Below, in pieces: positions 36,487 through 44,966 of a stretch of 64,000 nt of DNA. Both the position numbers and the translations under genes were made by a program. Positions within the stretch are counted from its first letter, which is position 1. Every line of letters starts with the position of its first letter. The notes under the pieces were generated by a model. The model was not told the DNA's origin. It saw nothing but the letters and a program-made list of their open reading frames with translations, and ran no database searches. Source of the DNA: Candidatus Baltobacteraceae bacterium (GTDB taxonomy: Bacteria; Vulcanimicrobiota; Vulcanimicrobiia; Vulcanimicrobiales; Vulcanimicrobiaceae); the NCBI GenBank assembly GCA_036489885.1, contig DASXEW010000003.1, forward strand, positions 682,001-746,000, written 5' to 3'.

Positions 36487-37871
36487 AGTGAATCCTGTTT
36501 GGCGATGAGGGCGCGAGCTTTCGTATAGACCTTATCGCTTGCCGTTCCGAACTTGCGCAGATCGGGAAGCCCTTTGGTCGTGGGATCCGGCACGACGATG
36601 TCGGGCGTGATGCCCTTCTTATTGATGTCGCGGCCGAGCGGTGTCGTGTAACGTGCGGTCGTGATCTTTAGCGCAGAGTGATCCGGCAGATTGTAAATGC
36701 TTTGCACGACGCCCTTACCGAACGTCTTCGTCCCAACGAGCGTGCCGACGCGATAATCTTGAATCGCGCCCGCGGTGATCTCCGCGGCGCTGGCCGTGTA
36801 TTTGTCGACCAGCACGACGAGCGGCGCTGCGGCCACCGAGACGCCGAGTGCCGAGCGCGCATCGCGATCGCCTTCGCGATCGATCGTCGCGACGATGGTT
36901 CCGCTCTGAATGAACAGGCTGGAAATCTGCACGGCTGCGTCGAGCAACCCACCGCCGTTGGCGCGCAGATCGAGGACGTAGCCCTTGGCATCATGTGCGC
37001 GTCCATCGAGCAACGCTTTGCGAACCTCGTCGTAAGACGTCGTTCCGAAATCGGCAAGACGGATGTAGTCGATGCCATGGTCCATCTTCGCGACGGCCGA
37101 GGGGACATGCACGCGCGCACGCGTGATCGTAACCGAGCGCTTCCCGTGATCCTTCGGATTCTGGAGCAGCAGAACGACACGCGTTCCAACTTGTCCGCGA
37201 ATGCGATGCTCGATCGTGTCAAGCGGCTGATTGTGCGCGCTGACTCCATCGACGGCGAGAACGACGTCGCCCGGTTTGACGCCGGCCGCAATCGCCGGAT
37301 TGTCGGGGATCGGCGAGACGAGCGTGTCGTGCGTGCGCGGATCTTGAACGATGTAGACGCCGATGCCGCCGAAATCGCCGCCTTCCAATTCTTCGTTGAG
37401 TGCGCGCATTTGGCTGGTTGTCAGATAGACGGTGTACGGGTCGTCGAGTCCGTTCAGCATTCCCGCGATCGCCGCGCGGCTCAAGTCGTCCTGACTGAGC
37501 TTCGTGTCGCGGGCAGCCAGCTCGACGACTTCCTTGCGTACGAGCGCCGAATCGCCCGAACGCGAGCCGGTACTCGTCAGCGCAGGCGCCTTGAACGGTT
37601 CTTTGCGCGCCTTGAGGTATGCGTTGATCCCCGTCCGGCTGCCGTTGAGCAATACTTGCAAATCGACCGGACGATAGAAGACGTCTTCAACCCGCGTGTA
37701 CGTCTGATCGATGATTCCGAGCGAATCGAAGTTCCCAAGCATCAGCGTCGGCTCGCCGAGGGCGACCGTCATGCCCGCGCGTGCTTGTGCATTCGATACG
37801 TACGCCGCTGCACCAAACGTGGCGACGAGAATTACCAATCCCGCGATGATAGCGCGGATTCGAAACGACAC
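36483..37871 (-). CDS. S41 C-terminal processing peptidase (copy 3)
   Basis: The 462-residue first-transcribed copy starts at GTG 37871. It has a signal or anchor segment (IRAIIAGLVILVATFGAAAYV), the PDZ region (FGGIGVYIVQDPRT...AIAAGVKPGDVV), Ser in YTASAAEITAGAIQD and Lys in GTKTFGKGVVQ. The N-terminal region (residues about 35-105) differs most from copies 1 and 2. It follows the M23 hydrolase gene by 102 bases, a gap that may hold its own promoter. Confidence 0.9.
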   Translation of the reverse strand: MSFRIRAIIAGLVILVATFGAAAYVSNAQARAGMTVALGEPTLMLGNFDSLGIIDQTYTRVEDVFYRPVDLQVLLNGSRTGINAYLKARKEPFKAPALTSTGSRSGDSALVRKEVVELAARDTKLSQDDLSRAAIAGMLNGLDDPYTVYLTTSQMRALNEELEGGDFGGIGVYIVQDPRTHDTLVSPIPDNPAIAAGVKPGDVVLAVDGVSAHNQPLDTIEHRIRGQVGTRVVLLLQNPKDHGKRSVTITRARVHVPSAVAKMDHGIDYIRLADFGTTSYDEVRKALLDGRAHDAKGYVLDLRANGGGLLDAAVQISSLFIQSGTIVATIDREGDRDARSALGVSVAAAPLVVLVDKYTASAAEITAGAIQDYRVGTLVGTKTFGKGVVQSIYNLPDHSALKITTARYTTPLGRDINKKGITPDIVVPDPTTKGLPDLRKFGTASDKVYTKARALIAKQDSL

Positions 37872-37973
37872 CGTAGTACTTGGTCCTCTAGTAAGGAAGC
37901 GGCGAGCGGGGGTCTTAGTCTTTAGACAAGCCTACCCCGATTTCAGTCTTACCGCAGTTCTCTGGGTCCAGGC

Positions 37974-39191
37974 TTAATGCAGATATGACATGGGGTCGAC
38001 AGGCTTGCCGTCGATGCGGACCTCGAAGTGCAAATGTGGCCCGGTCGATTCGCCGGTCGAGCCGACGGCGCCGATCGCTTGGCCGCGTTTGACCTCTTGA
38101 TCCGGCGCCACGAAAATCTGCGAGAGATGCCCGAACAGGGTCGACATCGGGCCACCGTTGTCCAGGATGATCATGTTGCCGTAGCCGCCGTCATTCCAGC
38201 CGGCCGAGATCACCTTGCCGTCGGCCGGCGCGACGATCGTCGTCCCCATTTCGGCGGCGATGTCGATGCCGGTGTGCATCAAGAATCGCCCGCTGACGGG
38301 GTTGGTGCGCATCCCGAAAGGCGAGCTGATACGGCCCGAGACCGGCCACGAGAGGGCGCCGGGAGCCCCGATGAGGGGCGGCGGCTGTTGGCCCGAGAGC
38401 AACGCCGCACGGCGAGCGGCTTGCTGCCGCGCGGCCTCTTCGGCTTGCTTCTGACGGATTAGTGCTTCGACTTCAAGTTCGGTTTGCTCGGAGATGTCCT
38501 CGAGCTGCGTGACTTCTTGGGCGACCTGACGTTTTTGCGAGTCGGCTGCGGCCACGAGCTGCATGCGCTCTTGCGCGAGCGCGGTCAATTTGTTTTGCGT
38601 TTGCTCGACGGCGCCTTGGTTTTGCGCAAGCTGCTCGCGCGTACTGACCAGTTGCCGCTCGACGTCGGCGACTTTGGCTTCGGCGGCTTTGCGCTCGCGC
38701 AGCGACTTCTGATTAGCCTTGACGAGTAAGCGAATGTCATCCCAGCGCTCGACGAAATCCGAGAACGACGTCGCACTGAACAGCACCGTGAGATAGCTGA
38801 GCTGACCGTGCTCGTATGCGTCGACCAAACGCCGGTTGAGCGCATCGGTGTGGCGCTGCAGCGTTGTTTGCGCGGCGTTCAGCTGAATCTGATTCCAGCT
38901 CATACGCTGCTGGTTTGAATGCATCTGCGTTTGTAGAAACGCCAGCTGATTGTTTGCGGCGGTGATGTTGTGGTTCGTATCTTGCAGCTCTTGCGTTGCC
39001 GAGACGTATTTCGATCGCGCTGTGTCGAGCTCGCCGCGCTTCTGTTGCAGCTGTTGGTTGATGGCTTGCTGCTTCTGGCGCTGCTGCTTGATCTTGGCGT
39101 CGACGTTCGAATGTGCCGCATTACCCGCCAGCGGCGTGAACGTAAACATGAGCGCGCATGCGAGCGCGAAGTATCGTCGCAGGTTCTTCAC
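37974..39191 (-). CDS. M23 murein hydrolase activator, EnvC-like, with coiled coil
   Basis: The GTG at 39191 overlaps the ftsX stop (GTGA) and puts a signal segment (FALACALMFTFTPLAGNAA) at the N-terminus; an upstream in-frame start at 39221 is less likely. After it comes a long coiled coil (about 30-250, rich in Gln, Ala, Arg) and an M23/LytM domain with zinc ligands in MHTGIDIA and HLHFEVR. The first position MHTGID keeps the expected H-x(3)-D spacing, so it may be an active endopeptidase, unlike E. coli EnvC, which is inactive and only activates amidases. The ftsE-ftsX order fits the FtsEX-EnvC/PcsB system: FtsEX drives the coiled coil from inside the cell. Confidence 0.9.
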   Translation of the reverse strand: MKNLRRYFALACALMFTFTPLAGNAAHSNVDAKIKQQRQKQQAINQQLQQKRGELDTARSKYVSATQELQDTNHNITAANNQLAFLQTQMHSNQQRMSWNQIQLNAAQTTLQRHTDALNRRLVDAYEHGQLSYLTVLFSATSFSDFVERWDDIRLLVKANQKSLRERKAAEAKVADVERQLVSTREQLAQNQGAVEQTQNKLTALAQERMQLVAAADSQKRQVAQEVTQLEDISEQTELEVEALIRQKQAEEAARQQAARRAALLSGQQPPPLIGAPGALSWPVSGRISSPFGMRTNPVSGRFLMHTGIDIAAEMGTTIVAPADGKVISAGWNDGGYGNMIILDNGGPMSTLFGHLSQIFVAPDQEVKRGQAIGAVGSTGESTGPHLHFEVRIDGKPVDPMSYLH

Positions 39192-40069
39192 ACGCGCAAG
39201 TAGCGGCTGACCGAGACCCAAGCGCCGATCACGCCAACGACCGCACCGGCCGCGAGCAGCTCGAACATCAAACGCAGCTCGTCGACGTGCGCCGTCGAGA
39301 ACGGAATGAATGAAAGTGTTACCATCACTTTTGGCAGCAACTCGGCGTGAAGAACCGCCAGGACGATGACCGCAACCAGTGCACCAAGCGTTCCGGCGAT
39401 GAAGCCCTCAGCCATGAACGGTGCACGAATGTAGAGATTGGTCGCACCGACCAGCTGCATGATAGCGATCTCGCGGCGCCGCGCGAAAACGGTCAAACGA
39501 ATCGTATTCGAGATGATGACTGCCGCAGCAAAGATCAATACGACGATCATGATCAAGCCGAGCTTGGCGATTGTCTCCGTCAACCGCAGTACTTTCGCGA
39601 CAGTGGCTTGGTCGTACTCGACGTTTGCGATATCACGCATCTTCTGGATGCTTTGCGCAACGGCCGGAACGGAGTCCGGATTCTTGACGCGTACGCGAAT
39701 CGCATTCGGCAATGGATTCGAGGTCAAAAGCGATGTGTCGATCTGGCCGCGCAAACGGTCTTGCAGTTGACGCAGGCCTTCGGTTTTCGGAACGTACGTG
39801 ACCGCTGATACGCGCGGATCGGCACCGATCACTTCCGACATTGCGCGCCCTTGCTTGTCCTCGACGCGATCGGCCAGGAACACCGAAATCTCGATTCGGC
39901 TCAACATTCCGGAAGAGAGCTTGCTTAGCGTCTCCCGCGCGTAGAGGAATGATCCCAACATGAAGATCGTGACGGCAACCGTCGCGATCGCAGTGATCTG
40001 CATTCCCTTGCTGCGAGCGAAGTTCGAAAGAACCTCACCCAGAAAGAACTGAACTCTGCCCCAATCCAA
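39188..40069 (-). CDS. ftsX: Cell division ABC-type permease FtsX
   Basis: FtsX is the membrane half of the FtsEX complex that turns on wall hydrolases during division. The 293-residue protein has one N-terminal membrane helix, a periplasmic domain (about 50-165) and three C-terminal helices, with VFARRREIAIMQLVGAT near the third, the family signature. The TTG at 40069 gives the expected N-terminus (MDWGRVQFFLGEVLSN) and overlaps ftsE by 35 bases. An N-acetylmuramoyl-L-alanine amidase-like gene elsewhere in the window (44.4 kb) could be a downstream target. Confidence 0.92.
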   Translation of the reverse strand: MDWGRVQFFLGEVLSNFARSKGMQITAIATVAVTIFMLGSFLYARETLSKLSSGMLSRIEISVFLADRVEDKQGRAMSEVIGADPRVSAVTYVPKTEGLRQLQDRLRGQIDTSLLTSNPLPNAIRVRVKNPDSVPAVAQSIQKMRDIANVEYDQATVAKVLRLTETIAKLGLIMIVVLIFAAAVIISNTIRLTVFARRREIAIMQLVGATNLYIRAPFMAEGFIAGTLGALVAVIVLAVLHAELLPKVMVTLSFIPFSTAHVDELRLMFELLAAGAVVGVIGAWVSVSRYLRV

Positions 40070-40745
40070 GGAAATAGTAACCCCGCTCTTCGTCGCTGAC
40101 GATTCGGCCGTTTTCGATGCGCACGACTCTGCGGCGCATCCTATCGACGACGCCCTGGTTGTGCGTGGCTACGACGATCGTCGTGCCTTTGAGATTGATG
40201 CGCAGCAGCAATTCCATGATCTCGCTCGTCGTCGCCGGATCCAGGTTTCCCGTGGGCTCATCGCAGAGCAGGATCTTAGGATTGTTGACGAGCGCGCGTG
40301 CGATTGCGGTGCGCTGTTGTTCTCCGCCGGCAAGCTCGTGTGGGAACATCCGGCTCTTGTGCGAGAGACCGACCAGCTCGAGAGAGCGCGGTACCTGACG
40401 CATAACGTCTTTCGAGCGCGCGCCGGTGACGCGCAGCGCGAACGCGACGTTCTCCCAAACCGTTTTGTCGGTAAGCAGCTTGAAGTCTTGGAACACGACG
40501 CCGACGTTCCGGCGCAGATACGGAATCTTCGAGCGCTTCATCGTGTCGACGCGCATTCCGTCGACGTGGACTTCGCCATCAGTCGGCGTTCGTTCGCGAT
40601 ACATAAGACGAAGGATGCTCGATTTTCCCATGCCCGACGAGCCGATGAGAAAAACGAAGCTGCCTTTTTCGATTTCCAGGCTCACGTTGTCCAAAGCGCG
40701 GACACCGTTCGGATACACGAGGCTAACGCCGCGAAGTCGAATCAA
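40035..40745 (-). CDS. ftsE: Cell division ATPase FtsE
   Basis: From TTG 40745 (GGCGGA shortly upstream) the 236-residue protein begins IRLRGVSLVYPNG, the normal FtsE start; an upstream in-frame TTG at 40766 is possible. It has Walker A GSSGMGKSS, with Met where most FtsE have Ala or another small residue, and the signature ELAGGEQQRTAIARAL, with Ala for the usual Ser. Walker B is ILLCDEPTGNLDP and the switch VATHNQGVVD. It is the first gene of the operon and divergent from an acyl-CoA dehydrogenase gene. Confidence 0.92.
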   Translation of the reverse strand: MIRLRGVSLVYPNGVRALDNVSLEIEKGSFVFLIGSSGMGKSSILRLMYRERTPTDGEVHVDGMRVDTMKRSKIPYLRRNVGVVFQDFKLLTDKTVWENVAFALRVTGARSKDVMRQVPRSLELVGLSHKSRMFPHELAGGEQQRTAIARALVNNPKILLCDEPTGNLDPATTSEIMELLLRINLKGTTIVVATHNQGVVDRMRRRVVRIENGRIVSDEERGYYFLGLGQSSVLSG

Positions 40746-40874
40746 TTTCGGTCCGCCGTTACACAAAAGAGCCGCTGCGGGCTATTAACCACGCGCGCGT
40801 CGGAGGCGCAGTTCCTGGGCACAAGCGCCATTGTGGAATGATTTTGGGTCCGTAGGGGCTGATACCTCCGGCTG

Positions 40875-42020
40875 ATGGATTTCGACCTAACCGAAGAACA
40901 GAAAGCAATCCAAGCGCTGTGCCGCGATTTTGCGCGCGAAGAGGTTGCGCCGCGCGCCGAGGCGATGGATCGCGACGAAGAATTTCCGTACGATCTCGTG
41001 CGCAAGATGGCCGAGCTCGGCCTAATGGGACTTCCGTTCCCTGAGAAGTACGGCGGCGCGGGCGCGGACACGGTCTCGTACGCGCTCGCGATCATGGAGT
41101 TGGCACGCGTCGACGCATCGACCGCGATCACGCTCGCGGCGCACGTCTCGCTGGGCGCCTCGCCGATTTACCTTTTCGGGACCGAAGAGCAGAAGCAGCG
41201 CTACCTTATCCCGTTGGCTGCGGGCAAGATGCTGTGGGGCTTCGGGCTGACCGAGCCGGGCGCCGGGAGCGACGCCGGCGGGACTCAGACACACGCCATA
41301 CTTGAGAATGGTTCCTGGAAGATCAACGGGACCAAGGCCTTCATCACCAATTCCGGGACCGACATAACGGGCGGTACAACGATCACCGCCATCACCGGCG
41401 AGCGTAACGGAAAGCCCGAGATCAGCAATATCATGGTCCCACAGGGCACCCCCGGCTTCACCCGTTCCAAGAAATACCGGAAGATGGGCTGGCGTGCGTC
41501 CGATACGCGCGAGCTCTCGTTCGTCGACGCAAAAGTCCCCGAAGCGAACTTGCTCGGTGAGCGTGGCAAAGGCTTCCAGCAATTTTTGACAATCTTGGAC
41601 GGCGGCCGCATCTCGATCGCAGCACTTTCCGTCGGTCTTGCCATCGGCGCGTACGATGAAGCGCTCAAGTACTCGCGCGAGCGTCAGCAATTCGGGAAAT
41701 CGATTTCCAAGTTTCAGGCGATCCAATTCAAGCTTGCCGACATGCTCACTGAGATAGAGCACGGCAAACTGATGGTGATGCGCGCAGCCTGGGAAAAGGA
41801 CACGGGCCGCGATTTTGAACTGACGGCGAGTCTCGCGAAACTCTATTCTGGGGAAATGTCGCGCCGCGTCGTCAACGAAGCCGTTCAAATCCACGGCGGC
41901 TACGGATTTATGGAGGAATATCCGGTTTCGCGATTCTACCGGGATCAAAAGATCAACGAGATCGGCGAGGGTACGAACGAAGTGCAGCGATTGGTGATCG
42001 CGCGTCACATCGGGATGTGA
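40875..42020 (+). CDS. Acyl-CoA dehydrogenase (short/medium-chain type)
   Basis: The 381-residue FAD enzyme fits the classical SCAD/MCAD layout: MDFDLTEEQKAIQ, GFGLTEPGAGSDAGG, FITNSG, GGYGFMEEYPVSRFYRD and the catalytic Glu in EIGEGTNEVQ. It is closest in kind to butyryl- or branched-chain acyl-CoA dehydrogenases. No electron-transfer flavoprotein genes are in the window. It stands apart from the beta-oxidation block, between ftsE and a peroxiredoxin gene. Confidence 0.93.
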   Translation: MDFDLTEEQKAIQALCRDFAREEVAPRAEAMDRDEEFPYDLVRKMAELGLMGLPFPEKYGGAGADTVSYALAIMELARVDASTAITLAAHVSLGASPIYLFGTEEQKQRYLIPLAAGKMLWGFGLTEPGAGSDAGGTQTHAILENGSWKINGTKAFITNSGTDITGGTTITAITGERNGKPEISNIMVPQGTPGFTRSKKYRKMGWRASDTRELSFVDAKVPEANLLGERGKGFQQFLTILDGGRISIAALSVGLAIGAYDEALKYSRERQQFGKSISKFQAIQFKLADMLTEIEHGKLMVMRAAWEKDTGRDFELTASLAKLYSGEMSRRVVNEAVQIHGGYGFMEEYPVSRFYRDQKINEIGEGTNEVQRLVIARHIGM

Positions 42021-42058
42021 TTCAGACTTCCTTCATACTTCTTACTTAAGGAGTACAC

Positions 42059-42622
42059 ATGGCACGCCGCATTGCAGTTTTCATCATCGTCGCTATTGCT
42101 GTGCTGGGCATCCTGGCCCTGACACACCGTCCCGCCCGCGCCGAACTTTCGCAGGGTGCGCGGGCGCCGATGTTCACCACTCAAGCAACGCTGGGCGACA
42201 AGGTCTTCACGTTCAGCCTGGCCGATGCGCTCAAGAAAGGGCCGGTCGTGCTGTACTTCTATCCGGCAGCCTTCACCAAGGGCTGCACGCAAGAAGCGCA
42301 CGATTTCGCCGATGCGATCGGCAAATACAAAGCGCTCGGTGCGACGGTCATCGGCGTATCGAAAGACGACATCGCGAAGCTCAAAGAATTTGGTACGAAC
42401 GAGTGCCGCAGCAAATTCCCGGTTGCCTCGGATGCAGATCTGACGATCGCGAAGAGCTACGACTCGACGATCAATTTCAAGGAGAACCTGTACGCAAATC
42501 GCGTTTCGTACGTGATCTCGCGCGACGCCAAGATCGTTTACGAGTATAGCTCGCTCGATCCGAGTCAGCACGTCGCGAACACGCTCGCGGCGCTAGAGAA
42601 GCTTCAACACAAATCGATGTAA
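42059..42622 (+). CDS. Exported peroxiredoxin (AhpC/TSA, Bcp-like)
   Basis: This thiol peroxidase reduces peroxides. AAGGAG five bases before ATG 42059 supports the start. The 187-residue protein has a signal or anchor segment (VFIIVAIAVLGILAL) and so acts outside the cytoplasm. The peroxidatic Cys is about residue 76 in FTKGCTQEA, and a second Cys (about 116, NECRSKFP) may serve for resolution, though Bcp enzymes often use Cys five residues after the first. Periplasmic Bcp-like proteins need a thiol donor; no thioredoxin-like partner is adjacent. Confidence 0.9.
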   Translation: MARRIAVFIIVAIAVLGILALTHRPARAELSQGARAPMFTTQATLGDKVFTFSLADALKKGPVVLYFYPAAFTKGCTQEAHDFADAIGKYKALGATVIGVSKDDIAKLKEFGTNECRSKFPVASDADLTIAKSYDSTINFKENLYANRVSYVISRDAKIVYEYSSLDPSQHVANTLAALEKLQHKSM

Positions 42623-42626
42623 GGCG

Positions 42627-43784
42627 CTACGCCTCGATGGCGTGCGTCTGAACGTTTTCGCTAAAGAGCTCGAGCGTCTCGGTCTTGACGACCGGACGCA
42701 CGGCGCTTTCAACAGGTTTGGGCTCGGCTTGTTCGGCCGTTTCTCCTGAAAGTTGCGCGATCTCGCGTGCCGTCACGGAGAGGCGTCCTTCGAACGAGCC
42801 GACCGCTTCGTTCCAGCGTTTAACGGTCATCTCAAGCGCGTTGCCGACCTGTGCAAACGTCCGGCCGAAGACGCCGAGCCGCTCCACGAGCTTGCGGCTG
42901 TGGACGAGAATGTCTTCGGCGTTGCGTTGCTGTTTGTGCAACGACCAGCCATAAGCGAACGCACGCAGCGTCGCGATCAGCGTCATCGGGCTGGCGATGT
43001 GCACGCCTTCGCTCAGCGCGTCTTCCAAAATCTTGGGATCGACGGAGAGCGCCGCCGAGAGTACGGACTCGAGCGGCACGTAGACGATCGTGAAGCGCGC
43101 ATCGCTCGAAGCGGAATAATCGCGGCGCGCAACCTCGCGAACCTTCGCGCGGAGTGCACCGGCGTTGGCTTCGAGCAGCCGTTTCGTCTCCGCGGGATCC
43201 TGCGCTTCGAGTGCTTTGTAATAGTCGTCGAGCGGCGTCTTGGCGTCGATCGGAATCGTCATGTTGTCGGGCAGATGGATGATGGCATCGGGGCGCTTCC
43301 CGTCGACCATTTTCTGCTCGGTGAAATCGCAATGTTCGACCATTCCGGAAAGCTCGACGATCCGCCGCAGCGAGAGCTCGCCCCAACGTCCGCGCACGCG
43401 ATTGTCTTTCAGTGCCGTGGTGAGCCGTGCGGTTTCGCTCGTCGCAGCGATGAGCGCAGTTCGCAGCTCTTGGTCGCTGCTGTGCAGGCCCTCAAGCGTC
43501 GTCTTCAATGAAGCTTCGCCCGCAGCGCGTTGCTTCTCGAGATCGCCGATCTGCTTTTGCACGGTGTCGAGGTGGGTCGAAAGATCGGCTGCGATTCGGC
43601 CGATACCGGCCGTAGCTTCCGAACGGCGCTCCGCACGTTCGGCGGACAGCTCTTCGCGTGCGACGCGAACCTCGGCGCGTGTCGTGATCCACGCGGCGAC
43701 GGCGCCGATGGCCAAGCCGACGACGAGAAATATGAGCCCCCAAACCAGCGTCATGGGCTCCAGGCTGCGCCCGGCGGGTGCCAT
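42627..43784 (-). CDS. rmuC: RmuC-family DNA recombination protein
   Basis: RmuC proteins are nuclease-fold proteins that limit DNA inversion between repeats. The 385-residue product has one N-terminal membrane helix (TLVWGLIFLVVGLAIGAVAAW), a coiled coil (about 40-110) and the RmuC domain (RGRWGELSLRRIVELSGM, PDAIIHLPDNMTIPIDAKTPLD, and TLIATLRAFAYGW). The fragment IPIDAK holds the PD-(D/E)xK-like Asp and Lys. The start may be the second Met (MTLVWG). It ends four bases from the convergent peroxiredoxin gene. Confidence 0.92.
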   Translation of the reverse strand: MAPAGRSLEPMTLVWGLIFLVVGLAIGAVAAWITTRAEVRVAREELSAERAERRSEATAGIGRIAADLSTHLDTVQKQIGDLEKQRAAGEASLKTTLEGLHSSDQELRTALIAATSETARLTTALKDNRVRGRWGELSLRRIVELSGMVEHCDFTEQKMVDGKRPDAIIHLPDNMTIPIDAKTPLDDYYKALEAQDPAETKRLLEANAGALRAKVREVARRDYSASSDARFTIVYVPLESVLSAALSVDPKILEDALSEGVHIASPMTLIATLRAFAYGWSLHKQQRNAEDILVHSRKLVERLGVFGRTFAQVGNALEMTVKRWNEAVGSFEGRLSVTAREIAQLSGETAEQAEPKPVESAVRPVVKTETLELFSENVQTHAIEA

Positions 43785-43800
43785 GCGGCTGGCACCGACG

Positions 43801-43829
43801 AAAACGCGGCCGTCATGAAGACGGCCGCG
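43801..43829 (-). terminator. Rho-independent terminator
   Basis: CGCGGCCGTC and GACGGCCGCG (43805-43814 and 43820-43829) form a perfect 10-bp stem with a 5-base loop. On the minus strand TTTT follows directly (43804-43801). It lies between the CHRD-like gene and rmuC and would end the CHRD-like transcript. Confidence 0.75.
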
Positions 43830-43853
43830 CGCGTTCGGACGAACCGAGTGAGA

Positions 43854-44375
43854 TTACGAGCGGTAGAGATACCCGCAGGCCATGTATTTTTCTGAGGCCT
43901 TACTCGACATCATGCCTTTCATCGAACCCATGCCTTTCATCGAACCCATGCTCTTGCCCATCATGCCCGGTTCTTCGGCGGGCATCGGACCAGCGTGGAT
44001 CACGATGACATAGTTACCGGATAGGAGTTTGTCTTCGGGCACGTTGACCGACGTCGCACTGTGTCCGCCAACGACATTATTGAGCGGATAGACGGGGGTC
44101 GGATCGATTTGTCCGGGTCCGCAGCCTTTACCACGATGGATATGTGCAGCTTCGATCCGGCCTGCCGGTTCGCCATGGATGCCGAGAACGACGTGCGTGC
44201 TCGAGCCTCGGCCGAAAAGCGTTACCGTTCCGACTTGCCCGGATTGATCAAGCTGTTGAACTCCGCGCTGTACTCCAGCGCCGGTGTCGCCCGGTGCCAT
44301 TTGCGCGAGGACCGGTAGGGCAGTGGCGAGGAATGCCGCGACGATTACAGTCACAGCGAAGCGTATATTGCTCAT
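43854..44375 (-). CDS. Exported CHRD-like protein with Met-rich C-terminus
   Basis: ATG 44375 gives 173 residues with a signal peptide (VTVIVAAFLATALPVLA). Residues about 45-130 form a beta-rich domain with IEAAHIHRGKGCGPG and LSGNYVIVIHAG, which resembles CHRD or Cu/Zn-SOD-like folds (AHIH and VIHAG hold His residues). Near the C-terminus MGSMKGMGSMKGMMSS repeats Met, Gly, Ser and Lys, a type of sequence seen in copper-handling proteins. A possible role in periplasmic metal or oxidative stress is inference. Its start is only 12 bases from the start of the divergent amidase gene. Confidence 0.6.
   Translation of the reverse strand: MSNIRFAVTVIVAAFLATALPVLAQMAPGDTGAGVQRGVQQLDQSGQVGTVTLFGRGSSTHVVLGIHGEPAGRIEAAHIHRGKGCGPGQIDPTPVYPLNNVVGGHSATSVNVPEDKLLSGNYVIVIHAGPMPAEEPGMMGKSMGSMKGMGSMKGMMSSKASEKYMACGYLYRS
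43911..43952. repeat. 18-bp tandem repeat in the CHRD-like gene
   Basis: CATGCCTTTCATCGAACC occurs twice in direct succession (43911-43928 and 43929-43946), followed by the start of a third, partial copy. It encodes the Met-Lys-Gly-Met-Gly-Ser repeat. Replication slippage could change its copy number. Confidence 0.8.
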
Positions 44376-44387
44376 AGTAGGTCTTTG

Positions 44388-44966
44388 ATGGCCCCTCTCT
44401 TGGCTCTCCTCCTTGTAACCGTAAGCCCCACATTGCAAACCGCCGACGTGATGATTCAAGCCGGGCATCAAGGGCGGCCGGCGAGTTGCGCGCTGTTCCC
44501 AAAACGTGCGTGCAATCTTGGCGCGGTCGGCGAACGCGAGAATACTCCGACGATTGCGGACGAAGCCGCGCGCCGATTGCGGGCCGCCGGTTTGCGAGTC
44601 GTTCGCGTTCCAGCCGACTATCGCGAGCACTACCGCGTGCGCGCGGCGATCTTCATCCATCTCGACGGGGCAGATCCGGCCTGCACGAGCGGCGCGTCGA
44701 TTGGCTATCCACGCGGTAGCGCCGCGGCGGCGCGTGCATGGCGCGCAGCCTATTCGCGCATCTTTCCTTTCCGGTTCATGCCGGACAATTTTACCGAGGG
44801 TCTTGCGCACTATTACGGTTACCGCACCGTCGAGCCGAATCCGAATACGCTCGTGCTCGAGTTAGGTGAGCTTACCTGTCCCGCGCAGCGCGCGTGGCTA
44901 ACATCGCGCTACCGTCGGCTCGGCGATTTCATCGCAAACTTCATATTAGAGAGGCTCAATCAATGA
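44388..44966 (+). CDS. N-acetylmuramoyl-L-alanine amidase-like exported protein
   Basis: The 192-residue product begins with a signal peptide (APLLALLLVTVSPTLQTAD). It has the spaced residues of an Amidase_3 zinc site: His in IQAGHQGR, Glu in GERENT, His in IFIHLDGAD and Glu in LVLELGEL. These cut the amide bond between MurNAc and the stem peptide. The usual SIHAN motif is IHLDG here, so the family match is partial. It overlaps the next gene by ATGA. It could be a target of FtsEX-EnvC, by analogy only. Confidence 0.68.
   Translation: MAPLLALLLVTVSPTLQTADVMIQAGHQGRPASCALFPKRACNLGAVGERENTPTIADEAARRLRAAGLRVVRVPADYREHYRVRAAIFIHLDGADPACTSGASIGYPRGSAAAARAWRAAYSRIFPFRFMPDNFTEGLAHYYGYRTVEPNPNTLVLELGELTCPAQRAWLTSRYRRLGDFIANFILERLNQ

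Noticed and set aside
43911-43952. CRISPR-like repeat
   Set aside because: The two copies touch each other with no spacer and lie in a coding region; it is a simple tandem duplication.
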